DNA of 64,000 bases from Sipunculus nudus. Taxonomy: Eukaryota > Annelida > Sipuncula > Golfingiida > Sipunculidae. This document shows, one piece after another, positions 36,219 through 49,780 of the stretch. The position numbers and the translations under genes were made by a program. The stretch spans positions 63,407,176 to 63,471,175 of the forward strand of contig CM049316.1 in assembly GCA_026874595.1 (NCBI GenBank), given 5' to 3'. Under the pieces are notes generated by a model that made no database searches, was not told the origin of the DNA, and saw only the letters and a program-made list of their open reading frames with translations. Position 1 is the first letter of the stretch, and each line of letters opens with the position of its first letter.

Positions 36219-37855
36219 CTTGAGTACCAGAATGGATCTGCTGAACTGGGATGAGCAGTTCAATTTTTATACTCGAAGCTGAGTAGTTCAGTGACATGTT
36301 GGTGTAGTATCAGAGCATATAGACAGCCCACGTGACACAAGTCTTTGTACTCCGTAGCGCGTGTGGTCTACTAGTGCTTGATGAGCGTCTCCGCCGCCAG
36401 CTAAAGTTTTTTATGCGAAGTGTCTGAGGAGTTTGCCTAATTACCTGAGAAGTTTGTTTGATTACCTGAGTAGTATGTTCAACTAGAGTAGACACACGTC
36501 GGGTCCCCACGTCACCCGCTGATTGTGATATTTATATATTGGATATATATGTTTTTCATATAAAATTGCACAGTCAATTACAATGTACAAATTCATGATA
36601 GTCGTCGTGCGTCTGATCATTACAATTTTTCCCCAAACAGCGGACTTTTTATTCAAATTTTCGGCTGTATCTGGAAGATTTATTGTCAATTAAAAAGAAC
36701 GAAATATACCATGTTTGTAAGTCTGATAAAAATGTTTTAAAATGTTTGAATTATTTGTGTTGATGGCATTACTCGAACAGATTCAGATATTTTTCGAAAA
36801 CGTGTGAATCGAAAATACAAATTTCAAAGATTGCGCTTTACTGAGTACCCTCTAGTTATATTTGACCGATTGAATGAATGTACCGAAATATGATATATAT
36901 TTAGCAAACGCTTATTTGAGCCCAGTGTAGGCGGTTGCATTATAGTTATCGGTTTTACCAAACGTCATGCCGCCTGTCCGTCCGTCACCGTCGTTCGCGC
37001 GCATTATTAACTCAAAGACCGTTCCGGCCACTGCCGCGAATTTTGATTGAAGATATATACTTTTACCAGGACGAGCGCGATTGATCTCAAACCGATCAGA
37101 AATCCGTAACGCCGACAGGCAGGCATCATAGAATTTTCTGATCACGAGCAATAACGAAGAACATTTAATGTCTCAGTCATTTCTGGTCATAATTCTGTGA
37201 TATGTACTCTTAAAAAATAATTCACCACCTTGATAATTAATGGAAAGCTGTCATAGACCGTATAAATATCATAGTTCCCCGTATATTCTGTGTCCGGATT
37301 ATTAATAATATTCTTTGGTGAGTGTTACGTAAGAGAGTAAATGAACGCATCCAGGTGGAGATAACATGAGTCACGGTAAGGTTGCATCACAGGTGTGCTT
37401 TGGACGCCAGGAGTAAGGTGGTCCCTGATCCAAAAGAATGACAATGGTCTGGAAATCGGATGAGTTCAAGAAACTACGCTATCTCGAAATCGGAAAGAAT
37501 GCCGTAAATAGGAAATATACTTTATCTGTTGCAGATTAAATAAATATTTATTTCGAGGTTGTAGACCTAACCTGCAACAAAGTTTCATGAAGATCACATC
37601 CTTACCTTTTAAAATTAGTTGCTGACAGACAGAGAGATCAACCGCGAAAGCGAGAGCATTAAATCAACAAACACCGATAAAAACATAATGCCTCCTCACG
37701 AAGATGTAATAAAAATAATAAATATTTACAAGAATAATAATTATAATAAAAATTGTAATAATTATGATCGTGAAGGTGAAGGTCAGATCTGTATGAGATA
37801 CTGGCTCTGAAAAGAGCCTTGTATTTAACTCAGTTTGAGTTTAACGGGTGTTTTC

Positions 37856-38149
37856 TCAGTTGGTGTTCTCCTGGTAGATTTGTCTGAGCTCCTGCTGAAG
37901 CACAGCCATCTGTTCCCGAAGTTTCTCTTTGTAGCGCCAGTAGGAAGCTCTGGTCTCATGCAGAACTGCCAACTCAATGCGATTGTTGTAGCGACAGCCC
38001 CAAGCACCAGACTTCTCAGACCGCTGGTAACGCATTGCTGTTAGCTGCATTCTGTCTGCCAGTAAGGTCAGCTGCTGCTCTGCCCTCTTCAGCTTCATCT
38101 GTGTGAAGACAAGCTGCTTGTAGATAATGTTAGCTTCCGTTAATGCCAT
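37856..38149 (-). CDS. Unit 20 copy, commonest protein
   Basis: Intact reference protein with one private silent change (gaactgcc). Hairpin 37803-37818. Confidence 0.6.
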   Translation of the reverse strand: MALTEANIIYKQLVFTQMKLKRAEQQLTLLADRMQLTAMRYQRSEKSGAWGCRYNNRIELAVLHETRASYWRYKEKLREQMAVLQQELRQIYQENTN

Positions 38150-39785
38150 CTTGAGTACCATAATGGATCTGCTGAGCTGGGATGAGCAGTTCAATTTTTA
38201 TACTCGAAGCTGAGTAGTTCAGTGACATGTTGGTGTAGTATCAGAGCATATAGACAGCCCACGTGACACAAGTCTTTGTACTCCGTAGCGCGTGTGGTCT
38301 ACTAGTGCTTGATGAGCGTCTCCGCCGCCAGCTAAAGTTTTTTATGCGAAGTGTCTGAGGAGTTTGCCTAATTACCTGAGAAGTTTGTTTGATTACCTGA
38401 GTAGTATGTTCAACTAGAGTAGACACACGTCGGGTCCCCACGTCACCCGCTGATTGTGATATTGAAATATTGCATATATGTATATTTCATATAAAATTGC
38501 ACAGTCAATTACAATGTACAAATTCATGATAGTCGTCGTGCGTCTGATCATTACAATTTTTCCCCAAACAGCGGACTTTTTATTCAAATTTTCGGCTGTA
38601 TCTGGAAGATTTATTGTCAATTAAAAAGAACGAAATATACCATGTTTGTAAGTCTGATAAAATTGTTTTAAAATGTTTGAATTATTTGTGTTGATGGCAT
38701 TACTCGAACAGATTCAGATATTTTTCGAAAACGTGTGAATCGAAAATACAAATTTCAAAGATTGCGCTTTACTGAGTACCCTCTAGTTATATTTGACCGA
38801 TTGAATGAATGTACCGAAATATGATATATATTTAGCAAACGCTTATTTGAGCCCAGTGTAGGCGGTTGCATTATAGTTATCGGTTTTACCAAACGTCATG
38901 CCGCCTGTCCGTCCGTCACCGTCGTTCGCGCGCATTATTAACTCAAAGACCGTTCCGGCCACTGCCGCGAATTTTGACTGAAGATATATACTTTTACCAG
39001 GACGAGCGCGATTGATCTCAAACCGATCAGAAATCCGTAACGCCGACAGGCAGGCATCATAGAATTTTCTGATCACGAGCAATAACGAAGAACATTTAAT
39101 GTCTCAGTCATTTCTGGTCATAATTCTGTGATATGTACTCTTAAAAATAATTCACCACCTTGATAATTAATGGAAAGCTGTCATAGACCGTATAAATATC
39201 ATAGTTCCCCGTATATTCTGTGTCCGGATTATTAATAATATTCTTTGGTGAGTGTTACGTAAGAGAGTAAATGAACGCATCCAGGTGGAGATAACATGAG
39301 TCACGGTAAGGTTGCATCACAGGTGTGCTTTGGACGCCAGGAGTAAGGTGGTCCCTGATCCCAGTGAATGACAATGGTCTGGAAATCGGATGAGTTCAAG
39401 AAATTACGCTATCTCGAAATCGGAAAGAATGCCGTAAATAGGAAATATACTTTATCTGTTGCAGATTAAATAAATATTTTTTTCGAGGTTGTAGACCTAA
39501 CCTGCAACAAAGTTTCATGAAAATCGCATCCTTACCTTTTAAAATTAGTTGCTGACAGACAGAGAGATCAACCGCGAAAGCGAGAGCATTAAATCAACAA
39601 ACACCGATAAAAACATAATGCCTCCTCACGAAGATGTAATAAAAATAATAAATATTTACAAGAATAATAATTATAATAAAAATTGTAATAATTATGATCG
39701 TGAAGGTGAAGGTCAGATCTGTATGAGATACTGGCTCTGAAAAGAGCCATGTATTTAACTCAGTTTGAGTTTAACGGGTGTTTTC

Positions 39786-40079
39786 TCAGTTGGTGTTCTC
39801 CTGGTAGATTTGTCTGAGCTCCTGCTGAAGCACAGCCATCTGTTCCCGAAGTTTCTCTTTGTAGCGCCAGTAGGAAGCTCTGGTCTCATGCAGAACCGCC
39901 AACTCAATGCGATTGTTGTAGCGACAGCCCCAAGCACCAGACTTCTCAGACCGCTGGTAACGCATTGCTGTTAGCTGCATTCTGTCTGCCAGTAAGGTCA
40001 GCTGCTGCTCTGCCCTCTTCAGCTTCATCTGTGTGAAGACAAGCTGCTTGTAGATAATGTTAGCTTCCGTTAATGCCAT
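39786..40079 (-). CDS. Unit 21 copy, commonest protein
   Basis: Intact reference protein. Hairpin 39733-39748. Last unit of central type before the diverged edge. Confidence 0.6.
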   Translation of the reverse strand: MALTEANIIYKQLVFTQMKLKRAEQQLTLLADRMQLTAMRYQRSEKSGAWGCRYNNRIELAVLHETRASYWRYKEKLREQMAVLQQELRQIYQENTN

Positions 40080-41717
40080 CTTGAGTACCAGAATGGATCT
40101 GCTGAACTGGGATGAGCAGTTCAATTTTTATACTCGAAGCTGAGTAGTTCAGTGACATGTTGGTGTAGTATCAGAGCATATAGACAGCCCACGTGACACA
40201 AGTCTTTGTACTCCGTAGCGCGTGTGGTCTACTAGTGCTTGATGAGCGTCTCCGCCGCCAGCTACAGTTTTTTATGCGAAGTGTCTGAGGAGTCTGCCTA
40301 ATTACCTGAGTAGTTTGTTTGATTACCTGAGTAGTATGTTCAACTAGAGTAGACACACGTCGGGTCCCCACGTCACCCGCTGATTGTGATATTTATATAT
40401 TGGATATATATGTTTTTCATATAAAATTGCACAGTCAATTACAATGTACAAATTCATGATAGTCGTCGTGCGTCTGATCATTACAATTTTTCCCCAAGCA
40501 GCGGACTTTTTATTCAAATTTTCGGCTGTATCTGGAAGATTTATTGTCAATTAAAAAGAACGAAATATACCATGTTTGTAAGTCTGATAAAATTGTTTTA
40601 AAATGTTTGAATTATTTGTGTTGATGGCATTACTCGAACAGATTCAGATATTTTTCGAAAACGTGTGAATCGAAAATACAAATTTCAAAGATTGCGCTTT
40701 ACTGAGTACCCTCTAGTTATATTTGACCGATTGAATGAATGTACCGAAATATGATATATATTTAGCAAACGCTTATTTGAGCCCAGTGTAGGCGGTTGCA
40801 TTATAGTTATCGGTTTCACCAAACGTCATGCCGCCTGTCCGTCCGTCACGGTCGTTCGCGCGCATTTTTAACTCAAAGACCGTTCCGGCCACTGCCGCGA
40901 ATTTTGACTGAAGATATATACTTTTACCAGGAAGAGCGCGATTGATCTCAAACCGATCAGAAATCCGTAACGTCGACAGGCAGGCATCATAGAATTTTCT
41001 GATCACGAGCAATAACGAAGAACCTTTAATGTCTCAGTCATTTCTGGTCATTATTCTGTGATATGTACTCTTAAAAAATAATGCACCACCTTGAAAATTA
41101 ATGGAAAGCTGTTATAGACCGTATAAATATCATAGTTCCCGTATATTCTTTGTCCGGATTATTAATAATATTCTTTGGTGAGTGTTACGTAAGAGAGTAA
41201 ATGAACGCATCAAGGTGGAGATAACATGAGTCACGGTAAGGAAATTGCGTGGTTGCATCACAGGTGTGCTTTGGACGCCAGGAGTAAGGTGGTCCCTGAT
41301 TCCAGTAAATGACAATGGTCTGGAACTCGGATGAGTTCAAGATATTACGCTATCTCGAAATCGGAAAGAATGCCGTAAATAGGAAATGTACTCTATCATG
41401 TTGCAGATTAAATAAATATTTATTCCGAGGTTGCAGACCTAACCTGCAACAAAGTTTCATTAAAATCCGATCCTTACCTTTTAAAATCAGTTGCTGACAG
41501 ATCAACCCCGAAAGCGAGAGCATGAAATCAACAAACACTGATAAGAACATAATACCTCCTCACGAAGATATAATAAAAAATAAATATTTATAATAATGAT
41601 GATTATAATAAAAAATGTAATAATTATGATCGTGAAGGTGAAGGTCAGATCTGTATGAGATACTGGCTCTGAAAAGAGCCTTGTATTTAACTCGGTTTGA
41701 GTTTAACGGGTGTTTTC

Positions 41718-42011
41718 TCAGTTGGTGTTCTCCTGGTAGATTTGTCTGAGCTCCTGCTGAAGCACAGCCATCTGTTCCTGAAGTTTCTCTCTGTAGCGCC
41801 AGTAGGAAGCTCTGGTCTCATGCAACACCGCCAACTCAATGCGATTGTTGTAGCGACAGCCCCATGCACCAGACTTCTCAGACCGCTGGTAACGCATTGC
41901 TGTTAGCTGCATTCTGTCTGTCAGTAACGTCAGCTGCTGCTCTGCCCTCTTCAGCTTTATCTGTGTGAAGACAAACTGCTCGTAGATAATGTTAGCTTCC
42001 GTAAATGCCAT
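41718..42011 (-). CDS. Unit 22 copy of the 97-aa gene
   Basis: Intact, with L3F, K11E, L13F, M18I, A31T, K74R, R78Q. Hairpin 41665-41680. The upstream E-box is mutated (cccacatgac), the only unit where I saw this. Confidence 0.6.
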   Translation of the reverse strand: MAFTEANIIYEQFVFTQIKLKRAEQQLTLLTDRMQLTAMRYQRSEKSGAWGCRYNNRIELAVLHETRASYWRYREKLQEQMAVLQQELRQIYQENTN

Positions 42012-43654
42012 CTTGAGTACCAGAATGGATCTGCTGAGCTGGGATGAGAAGCTCAATTTTTATACTCGAAGCTGAGTAGTTCAGTGACATGTTGGTGTAG
42101 TATCAGAGCATGTAGACAGCCCACATGACACAAGTCTTTGTACTCCGTAGCGCGTGTGGTCTACTAGTGCTTGATGAGCGTCTCCGCCGCCAGCTAAAGT
42201 TTTTTATGCGAAGTGTCTGAGGAGTTTGCCTAATTACTTGAGTAGTTTGTTTGATTACCTGAGTAGTTTGTTCAACTAGAGTGGACACACGTCGGGTCCC
42301 CACGTCACCCGCTGATTGTGATATTTATATATTGCATATATGTATATTTCATATAAAATTGCGCAGTCAATTACAATGTTTAAATTCATGATAGTCGTCA
42401 TGCGTCTGATCATTACAATTTTTCCCCAAACAGCGGACTTTTTATTCAAATTTTCGGCTGTATCTGGAAGATTTATTGTCAATTACAAAGAACGAAATAT
42501 ACCATGTTTGTAAGTCTGATAAAATTGTTTTAAAATGTTTGAATTATTTGTGTTGATGGCATTACTCGAACAGATTCAGATATCTTTCGAAAACGTGTGA
42601 ATCGAAAATACAAATTTCAAAGACTGCGCTTTACTGAGTACCCTCCAGTTATATTTGACCGATTGAATGAATGTACCGAAATATGATATATATTTTGTAA
42701 ACGCTTATTTGAGCCCAATGTTGGCGGTTGCATTATAGTCATCGGTTTTACCAAACGTCATGCCGCCTGTCCGTCCTTCACGTTCGTTCACGCGAATTTT
42801 TAACTCAAAGACCGTTCCGGCCACTGCCGCGAATTTTGACTGAAAATATATACTTTTACCAGGACGAGCGCGATTCATCTCAAACCGATCAGAAATCCTT
42901 AACGCCGACAGGCAGCCATCATAGAATTTTCTGATCACGAGCAATAACGAAGAACATTTAATGTCTCAGTCATTTCTGGTCATAATTCTTTGATATGTAC
43001 TCTTACAAAATAATTCACCACCTTGATAATTAATGGAAAGCTGTCATAGACCGTATAAATATCATAGTTCCCCGTATATTCTATGTCCGGATTATTAATA
43101 ATATTCTTTTGTGAGTGTTACGTAAGAGAGTAAATAAACGCATCCAGGTGGAGATAACATGAGTCTCGGTAAGGAAATTGCGTGGTTGCATCACAGGTGT
43201 GCTTTGGACGCCAGGAGTAAGGCGGTCCCTGATTCCAGTGAATGACAATGGTCTGGAACTCGGATGAGTTCAAGAAATTACGCTATCTCGAAATCGGAAA
43301 GAAGGCCGTAAATAGGAAATGTACTCTATGGTGTTGCAGATTAAAAAAAAATATTTATTCCGATGTTGTAGACCTAACCTGCAAAAAGTTTCATCAAAAT
43401 CCCATCCTTGCCTTTTAAAATCAGTTGCTGACAGATCAACCCCCGAAAGGGAGAGCATGAAATCAACAAACAATGATAAAAACATAAAACCTCCTCACGA
43501 AGATGTTATAAAAATAATAAATATTTATAATAATGATAATTATAATAAAAATTGTAATAATTATGATCGTGAAGGTGAAGGTCAGATCTGTATGAGATAC
43601 TGGCTCTGAAAAGAGCCTTGTATTTAACTCAGTTTGAGTTTAACGGGTGTTTTC

Positions 43655-43948
43655 TCAGTTGGTGTTCTCCTGGTAGATTTGTCTGAGCTCCTGCTGAAGC
43701 ACAGCCATCTGTTCCCGAAGTTTCTTTTTGTAGCGCCAGTAGGAAGCTCTGGTCTCATGCAGAACCGCCAACTCAATGCGATTGTTGTAGCGACAGCCCC
43801 AAGCACCAGACTTCTCAGACCGCTGGTAACGCATTGCTGTTAGCTGCATTCTGTCTGCCAGTAAGGTCAGCTGCTGCACTGCCCTATTCAGCTTCATCTG
43901 TGTGAAGACAAACTGCTTGTAGATAATGTTAGCTTCCGTAAATGCCAT
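43655..43948 (-). CDS. Unit 23 copy of the 97-aa gene
   Basis: Intact, with L3F, L13F, K21N, E24V, E75K. The last three change charged helix positions. Hairpin 43602-43617. The spacer AP-1-like site is lost in this unit (gagtctcgg near 43161). Confidence 0.6.
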   Translation of the reverse strand: MAFTEANIIYKQFVFTQMKLNRAVQQLTLLADRMQLTAMRYQRSEKSGAWGCRYNNRIELAVLHETRASYWRYKKKLREQMAVLQQELRQIYQENTN

Positions 43949-45599
43949 CTTGAGTACCAGAATGGATCTGCTGAGCTGGGATGAGCAGTTCAATTTTTAT
44001 ACTCGAAGCTGAGTAGTTCAGTGACATGTTGGTGTAGTATAAGAGCATATAGACAGCCCACGTGACACAAGTCTTTGTACTCCGTAGCGCGTGTGGTCTA
44101 CTAGTGCTTGATGAGCGTCTCCGCCGCCAGCTAAAGTTTTTTATGCGAAGTGTCTGAGGAGTCTGCCTAATTACCTGAGTAGTTTGTTTGATTACCTGAG
44201 TAGTATGTTCAACTAGAGTAGACACACGTCGGGTCCCCACGTCACCCGCTGATTGTGATATTTATATATTGGATATATGTGTTTTTCATATAAAATTGCA
44301 CAGTCAATTACAATGTACAAATTCATGATAGTCGTCGTGCGTCTGATCATTACGATTTTGCCCCAAACAGCGGACTTTTTATTCAAATTTTCGGCTGTAT
44401 CTGGAAGATTTATTGTCAATTAAAAAGAACGAAATATACCATGTTTGTAAGTCTGATGAATTTGTTTTAAAATGTTTGAATTATTTGTGTTGATGGCATT
44501 ACTCGAACAGATTCAGATATTTTTCGAAAACGTGTGAATCGAAAATACAAATTTCAAAGTTTGCGCTTTACTGAGTGCCCTCTAGTTATATTTGACCGAT
44601 TGAATGAATGTACCGAAATATGATATATATTAAGCAAACGCTTATTTGAGCCCAATGTAGGCGGTTGCATCATAGTTATCGGTTTTACCAAACGTCATGC
44701 CGCCTGTCCGTCCGTCACGGTCGTTTGCGCGCATTGTTAACTCAAAGACCGTTCCGGCCACTGCCGCGAATTTTGACTGAAAATATATACTTTTACCAGG
44801 ACGAGCGCGATTCATCTAAAACCGATCAGAAATCCGTAACGCCGACAGGCAGGCATCATAGAAATTTCTGATCACGAGCAATAACAAAGAACCTTTAATG
44901 TCTCAGTCATTTCTGGTCATAATTCTGTGAAATGTACTCTTAAAAAATAATTCACCACCTTGATAATTAATGGAAAGCTGTCTTAGACCGTATAAATATC
45001 ATAGTTCCCCGTATATTCTGTGTCCGGATTATTAATAATATTCTTTGGTGAGTGTTACGTAAGAGAGTAAATGAACGCATCCAGGTGGAGATAACATGAG
45101 TCACGGTAAGGAAATTGCGTGGTTGTATCACAGGTGGGCTTTGGACGCCAGGAGTAAGGTGGTCCCTGATCCCAGTGAATGACAATGGTCTGGAACTCGG
45201 ATGAGTTCAAGAAATTACGCTAACTCGAAATCGGAAAGAATGCCGTAAATAGGAAATGTACTCTATCGTGTTGCAGATTAAAAAAAAATATTTATTCAGA
45301 GGTTGTAGACCTAACCTGCAACAAAGTTTCATGAAAATCCCATCCTTACCTTTTAAAATCAGTTGCTGACAGACAGAGAGATCAACCCCGAAAGGGAGAG
45401 CATGAAATCAACAAAAACTGATAAAAACATAATACCTCCTCACGAAGATGTAATAAAAATAATAAATATTTATAATAATGATAATTATAATAAAAATTGT
45501 AATAATTATGATCGTGAAGGTGAAGGTCAGATCTGTATGAGATACTGGCTCTGAAAAGAGCCTTGTATTTAACTCAGTTTGAGTTTTAGGGGTGTTTTC

Positions 45600-45893
45600 T
45601 CAGTTGGTGTTCTCCTGGTAGATTTGTCTGAGCTCCTGCTGAAGCACAGCCATCTGTTCCTGAAGTTTCTCTCTGTAGCGCCAATAGGAAGGTCTGGTCT
45701 CATGCAACACCGCCAACTCAATGCGATTGTTGTAGCGACAGCCCCAAGCACCAGACTTCTCAGACCGATGGTAACGCATTGCTGTTAGCTGCATTCTGTC
45801 CGCCAGTAACGTCAGCTGCTGCTCTGCCCTTTTCAGCTTCATCTGTGTGAAGACAAACTGCTTGTAGATAATGTTAGCTTCCGTAAATGCCAT
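45600..45893 (-). CDS. Unit 24 copy of the 97-aa gene
   Basis: Intact, with L3F, L13F, Q42H, A68P, K74R, R78Q. Hairpin 45547-45562. Duplicate of unit 25. Confidence 0.6.
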   Translation of the reverse strand: MAFTEANIIYKQFVFTQMKLKRAEQQLTLLADRMQLTAMRYHRSEKSGAWGCRYNNRIELAVLHETRPSYWRYREKLQEQMAVLQQELRQIYQENTN

Positions 45894-47542
45894 CTTGAGT
45901 ACCAGAATGGATCTGCTGAGCTGGGATGAGCAGCTCAATTTTTATACTCGAAGCTGAGTAGTTCAGTGACATGTTGGTGTAGTATCAGAGCATGTAGACA
46001 GCCCACGTGACACAAGTCTTTGTACTCCGTAGCGCGTGTGGTCTACTAGTGCTTGATGAGCGTCTCCGCCGCCAGCTAAAGTTTCTTATGCGAAGTGTCT
46101 GAGGAGTTTGCTTAATTACTTGAGTAGTTTGTTTGATTACCTGAGTAGTTTGTTCAACTAGAGTGGACACACGTCGGGTCTCCACGTCACCCGCTGATTG
46201 TGATATTTATATATTGGATATATGTATATTTCATATAAAATTGCGCAGTCAATTACAATATATAAATTCATGATAGTCGTCGTGCGTCTGATCATTACAA
46301 TTTTTCCCCAAACAGCGGACTTTTTATTCAAATTTTCGGCTGCATCTGGAAGATTTATTGTCAATCACAAAGAAGGAAATATACCATGTTTGTAAGTCTG
46401 ATAAAATTGTTTTAAAATGTTTGAATTATTTGTGTTGAAGGCATTACTCGAACAGATTAAGATATTTTTCGAAAACGTGTGAATCGAAAACACAAATTTC
46501 AAAGATTGCGCTTTACTGAGTACCCTCTAGTTATATTTGACCGATTGAATGAATGTACCGAAATATGATATATATTTAGCAAACGCTTATTTGAGCCCAG
46601 TGTAGGCGGTTGCATTATAGTGATCGGTTTTACCAAACGTCATGCCGCTTTGTCCGTCCGTCACGGTCGTTCGCGCGCATTATTAACTCAAAGACCGTTC
46701 CGGCCACTGCCGCGAATTTTGACTGAAGATATATACTTTTACCAGGACGAGCGCGATTGATCTCAAACCGATCAGAAATCCGTAACGTCGACAGGCAGGC
46801 ATCATAGAATTTTCTGATCACGAGCAATAACGAAGAACCTTTAATGGCTCAGTCATTTCTGGTCATTATTCTGTGATATGTAATTTAAAAAATAATGCAC
46901 CACCTTGATAATTAATGGAAAGCTGTTATAGACCGTATAAATATCATAGTTCCCCGTATATTCTGTGTCCGGATTATTAATAATATTCTTTGGTGAGTGT
47001 TACGTAAGAGAGTAAATGAACGCATCCAGGTGGAGATAACATGAGTCACGGTAAGGAAATTGCGTGGTTGCATCACAGGTGTGCTTTGGACGCCAGGAGT
47101 AAGGTGGTCCCTGATCCCAGTGAATGACAATGGTTTGGAACTCGGATGAGTTCAAGAAATTACGCTATCTCGAAATCGGAAAGAATGCCGTAAATAGGAA
47201 ATGTACTCTATCATGTTGCATATTAAAAAAATATTTATTCAGAGGTTGTAGACCTAACCTGCAACAAAGTTTCATGTAAATCCCATCCTTACCTTTTAAA
47301 ATCAGTTGCTGACAGACAGAGAGATCAACCCCGAAAGGGAGAGCATGAAATCAACAAACACTGATAAAAACATAATACCTCCTCACGAAGATGTAATAAA
47401 AATAATAAATATTTATAATAATGATAATTATAATAAAAATTGTAATAATTATGATCGTGAAGGTGAAGGTCAGATCTGTATGAGATACTGGCTCTGAAAA
47501 GAGCCTTGTATTTAACTCAGTTTGAGTTTTAGGGGTGTTTTC

Positions 47543-47836
47543 TCAGTTGGTGTTCTCCTGGTAGATTTGTCTGAGCTCCTGCTGAAGCACAGCCATCTGT
47601 TCCTGAAGTTTCTCTCTGTAGCGCCAATAGGAAGGTCTGGTCTCATGCAACACCGCCAACTCAATGCGATTGTTGTAGCGACAGCCCCAAGCACCAGACT
47701 TCTCAGACCGATGGTAACGCATTGCTGTTAGCTGCATTCTGTCCGCCAGTAACGTCAGCTGCTGCTCTGCCCTTTTCAGCTTCATCTGTGTGAAGACAAA
47801 CTGCTTGTAGATAATGTTAGCTTCCGTAAATGCCAT
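47543..47836 (-). CDS. Unit 25 copy of the 97-aa gene
   Basis: Protein identical to unit 24. Hairpin 47490-47505. Confidence 0.6.
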   Translation of the reverse strand: MAFTEANIIYKQFVFTQMKLKRAEQQLTLLADRMQLTAMRYHRSEKSGAWGCRYNNRIELAVLHETRPSYWRYREKLQEQMAVLQQELRQIYQENTN

Positions 47837-49453
47837 CTTGAGTACCAGAATGGATCTGCTGAGCTGGGATGAGCAGCTCAATTTTTATACTCGAAGCTGA
47901 GTAGTTCAGTGACATGTTGGTGTAGTATCAGAGCATGTAGACAGCCCACGTGACACAAGTCTTTGTACTCCGTAGCGCGTGTGGTCTACTAGTGCTTGAT
48001 GAGCGTCTCCGCCGCCAGCTAAAGTTTCTTATGCGAATTGTCTGAGGAGTTTGCTTAATTACTTGAGTAGTTTGTTTGATTACCTGAGTAGTTTGTTCAA
48101 CTAGAGTGGACACACGTCGGGTCTCCACGTCACCCGCTGATTGTGATATTTATATATTGGATATATGTATATTTCATATAAAATTGCGCAGTCAATTACA
48201 ATGTATAAATTCATGATAGTCGACGTGCGTCTGATCATTACAATTTTTTCCCAAACAGCGGACTTTTTATTCAAATTTTCGGCTGCATCTGGAAGATTTA
48301 TTGTCAATCACAAAGAAGGAAATATACCATGTTTGTAAGTCTGATAAAATTGTTTTAAAATGTTTGAATTATTTGTGTTGAAGGCATTACTCGAACAGAT
48401 TAAGATATTTTTCGAAAACGTGTGAATCGAAAACACAAATTTCAAAGATTGCGCTTTACTGAGTACCCTCTAGTTATATTTGACCGATTGAATGAATGTA
48501 CCGAAATATGATATATATTTAGCAAACGCTTATTTGAGCCCAGTGTAGGCGGTTGCATTATAGTGATCGGTTTTACCAAACGTCATGCCGCTTTGTCCGT
48601 CCGTCACGGTCGTTCGCGCGCATTATTAACTCAAAGACCGTTCCGGCCACTGCCGCGAATTTTGACTGAAGATATATACTTTTACCAGGACGAGCGCGAT
48701 TGATCTCAAACCGATCAGAAATCCGTAACGTCGACAGGCAGGCATCATAGAATTTTCTGATCACGAGCAATAACGAAGAACCTTTAATGGCTCAGTCATT
48801 TCTGGTCATTATTCTGTGATATGTAATTTAAAAAATAATGCACCACCTTGATAATTAATGGAAAGCTGTTATAGACCGTATAAATATCATAGTTCCCCGT
48901 ATATTCTGTGTCCGGATTATTAATAATATTCTTTGGTGAGTGTTACGTAAGAGAGTAAATGAACGCATCCAGGTGGAGATAACATGAGTCACGGTAAGGA
49001 AATTGCGTGGTTGCATCACAGGTGTGCTTTGGACGCCAGGAGTAAGGTGGTCCCTGATCCCAGTGAATGACAATGGTTTGGAACTCGGATGAGTTCAAGA
49101 AATTACGCTATCTCGAAATCGGAAAGAATGCCGTAAATAGGAAATGTACTCTATCATGTTGCATATTAAATAAATATATATTCCGAGGTTGCAGACCTAA
49201 CCTGCAACAAAGTTTCATCAAAATCCCATCCTTACCTTTTAAAATTAGTTGCTGACAGACAGATAGATCAACCGCGAAAGCGAGAGCATGAAATCTACAA
49301 ACACTGATAAAAACATAATACCTCCTCACGAAGATATAATAAAAAAATAAATATTTATAATAATGATAATTATAATAAAAATTGTAACAATTATGATCGT
49401 GAAGGTGAAGGTCAGATCTGTATGAGATACTGGCTCTGAAAAGAGCCTTGTTT

Positions 49454-49780
49454 TTAACTCAGTTTGAGTTTAACGGGTGTTTTCTCAGTTGGTGTTCTCC
49501 TGGTAGATTTGTCTGAGCTCCTGCTGAAGCACAGCCATCTGTTCCTGAAGTTTCTCTCTGTAGCGCCAGTAGGAAGCTCTGGTCTCATGCAGTACCGCTT
49601 ACACTCAATGCGATTGTTGTAGCGACAGCCCCATGCACCAGACTTCTCAGACCGCTTGTTACGCATTGCTGTTAGCTGCATTCTGTCTGCCAGTAACGTC
49701 AGCTGCTGCTCTGCCCTCTTCAGCTTCATCTGTGTGAAGACAAGCTGCTTGTAGATAATGTTAGCTTCCGTAAATGCCAT
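49454..49780 (-). pseudogene. Unit 26 copy, frameshifted
   Basis: Normal up to residue 59, with L3F, Y41N and Q42K. A net 2-bp insertion near 49599 (accgcttacactc instead of accgccaactc) then moves translation to another frame that stays open to 49454. The second helix is lost and replaced by a Cys/Arg-rich tail. Hairpin 49432-49447 is intact and only 6 nt beyond the new stop. Confidence 0.8.

Larger units (their letters stand above)
30879..38450. repeat. Higher-order repeat copy C, partial (units 17-20)
   Basis: Units 17, 18, 19 and most of 20 match units 9, 10, 11 and 12. The correspondence stops in the right part of unit 20, where the segment around 38460 (gatattgaaatattgcat) resembles unit 13 instead. 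From unit 21 onward no further cycle is recognisable. Confidence 0.8.
45250..49170. repeat. Recent tandem duplication of one unit (units 24 and 25)
   Basis: Two adjacent copies, offset 1943 bp, share private variants: METRRV-type gtctccacgtc, gaaggcattactc, ccgctttgtccg, and the shortened gtaatttaaaaaataatgc. They differ at only scattered bases. The similarity fades near 49170, where unit 26 shows ttaaataaatatatattccgagg. The limits given are approximate. Confidence 0.75.
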
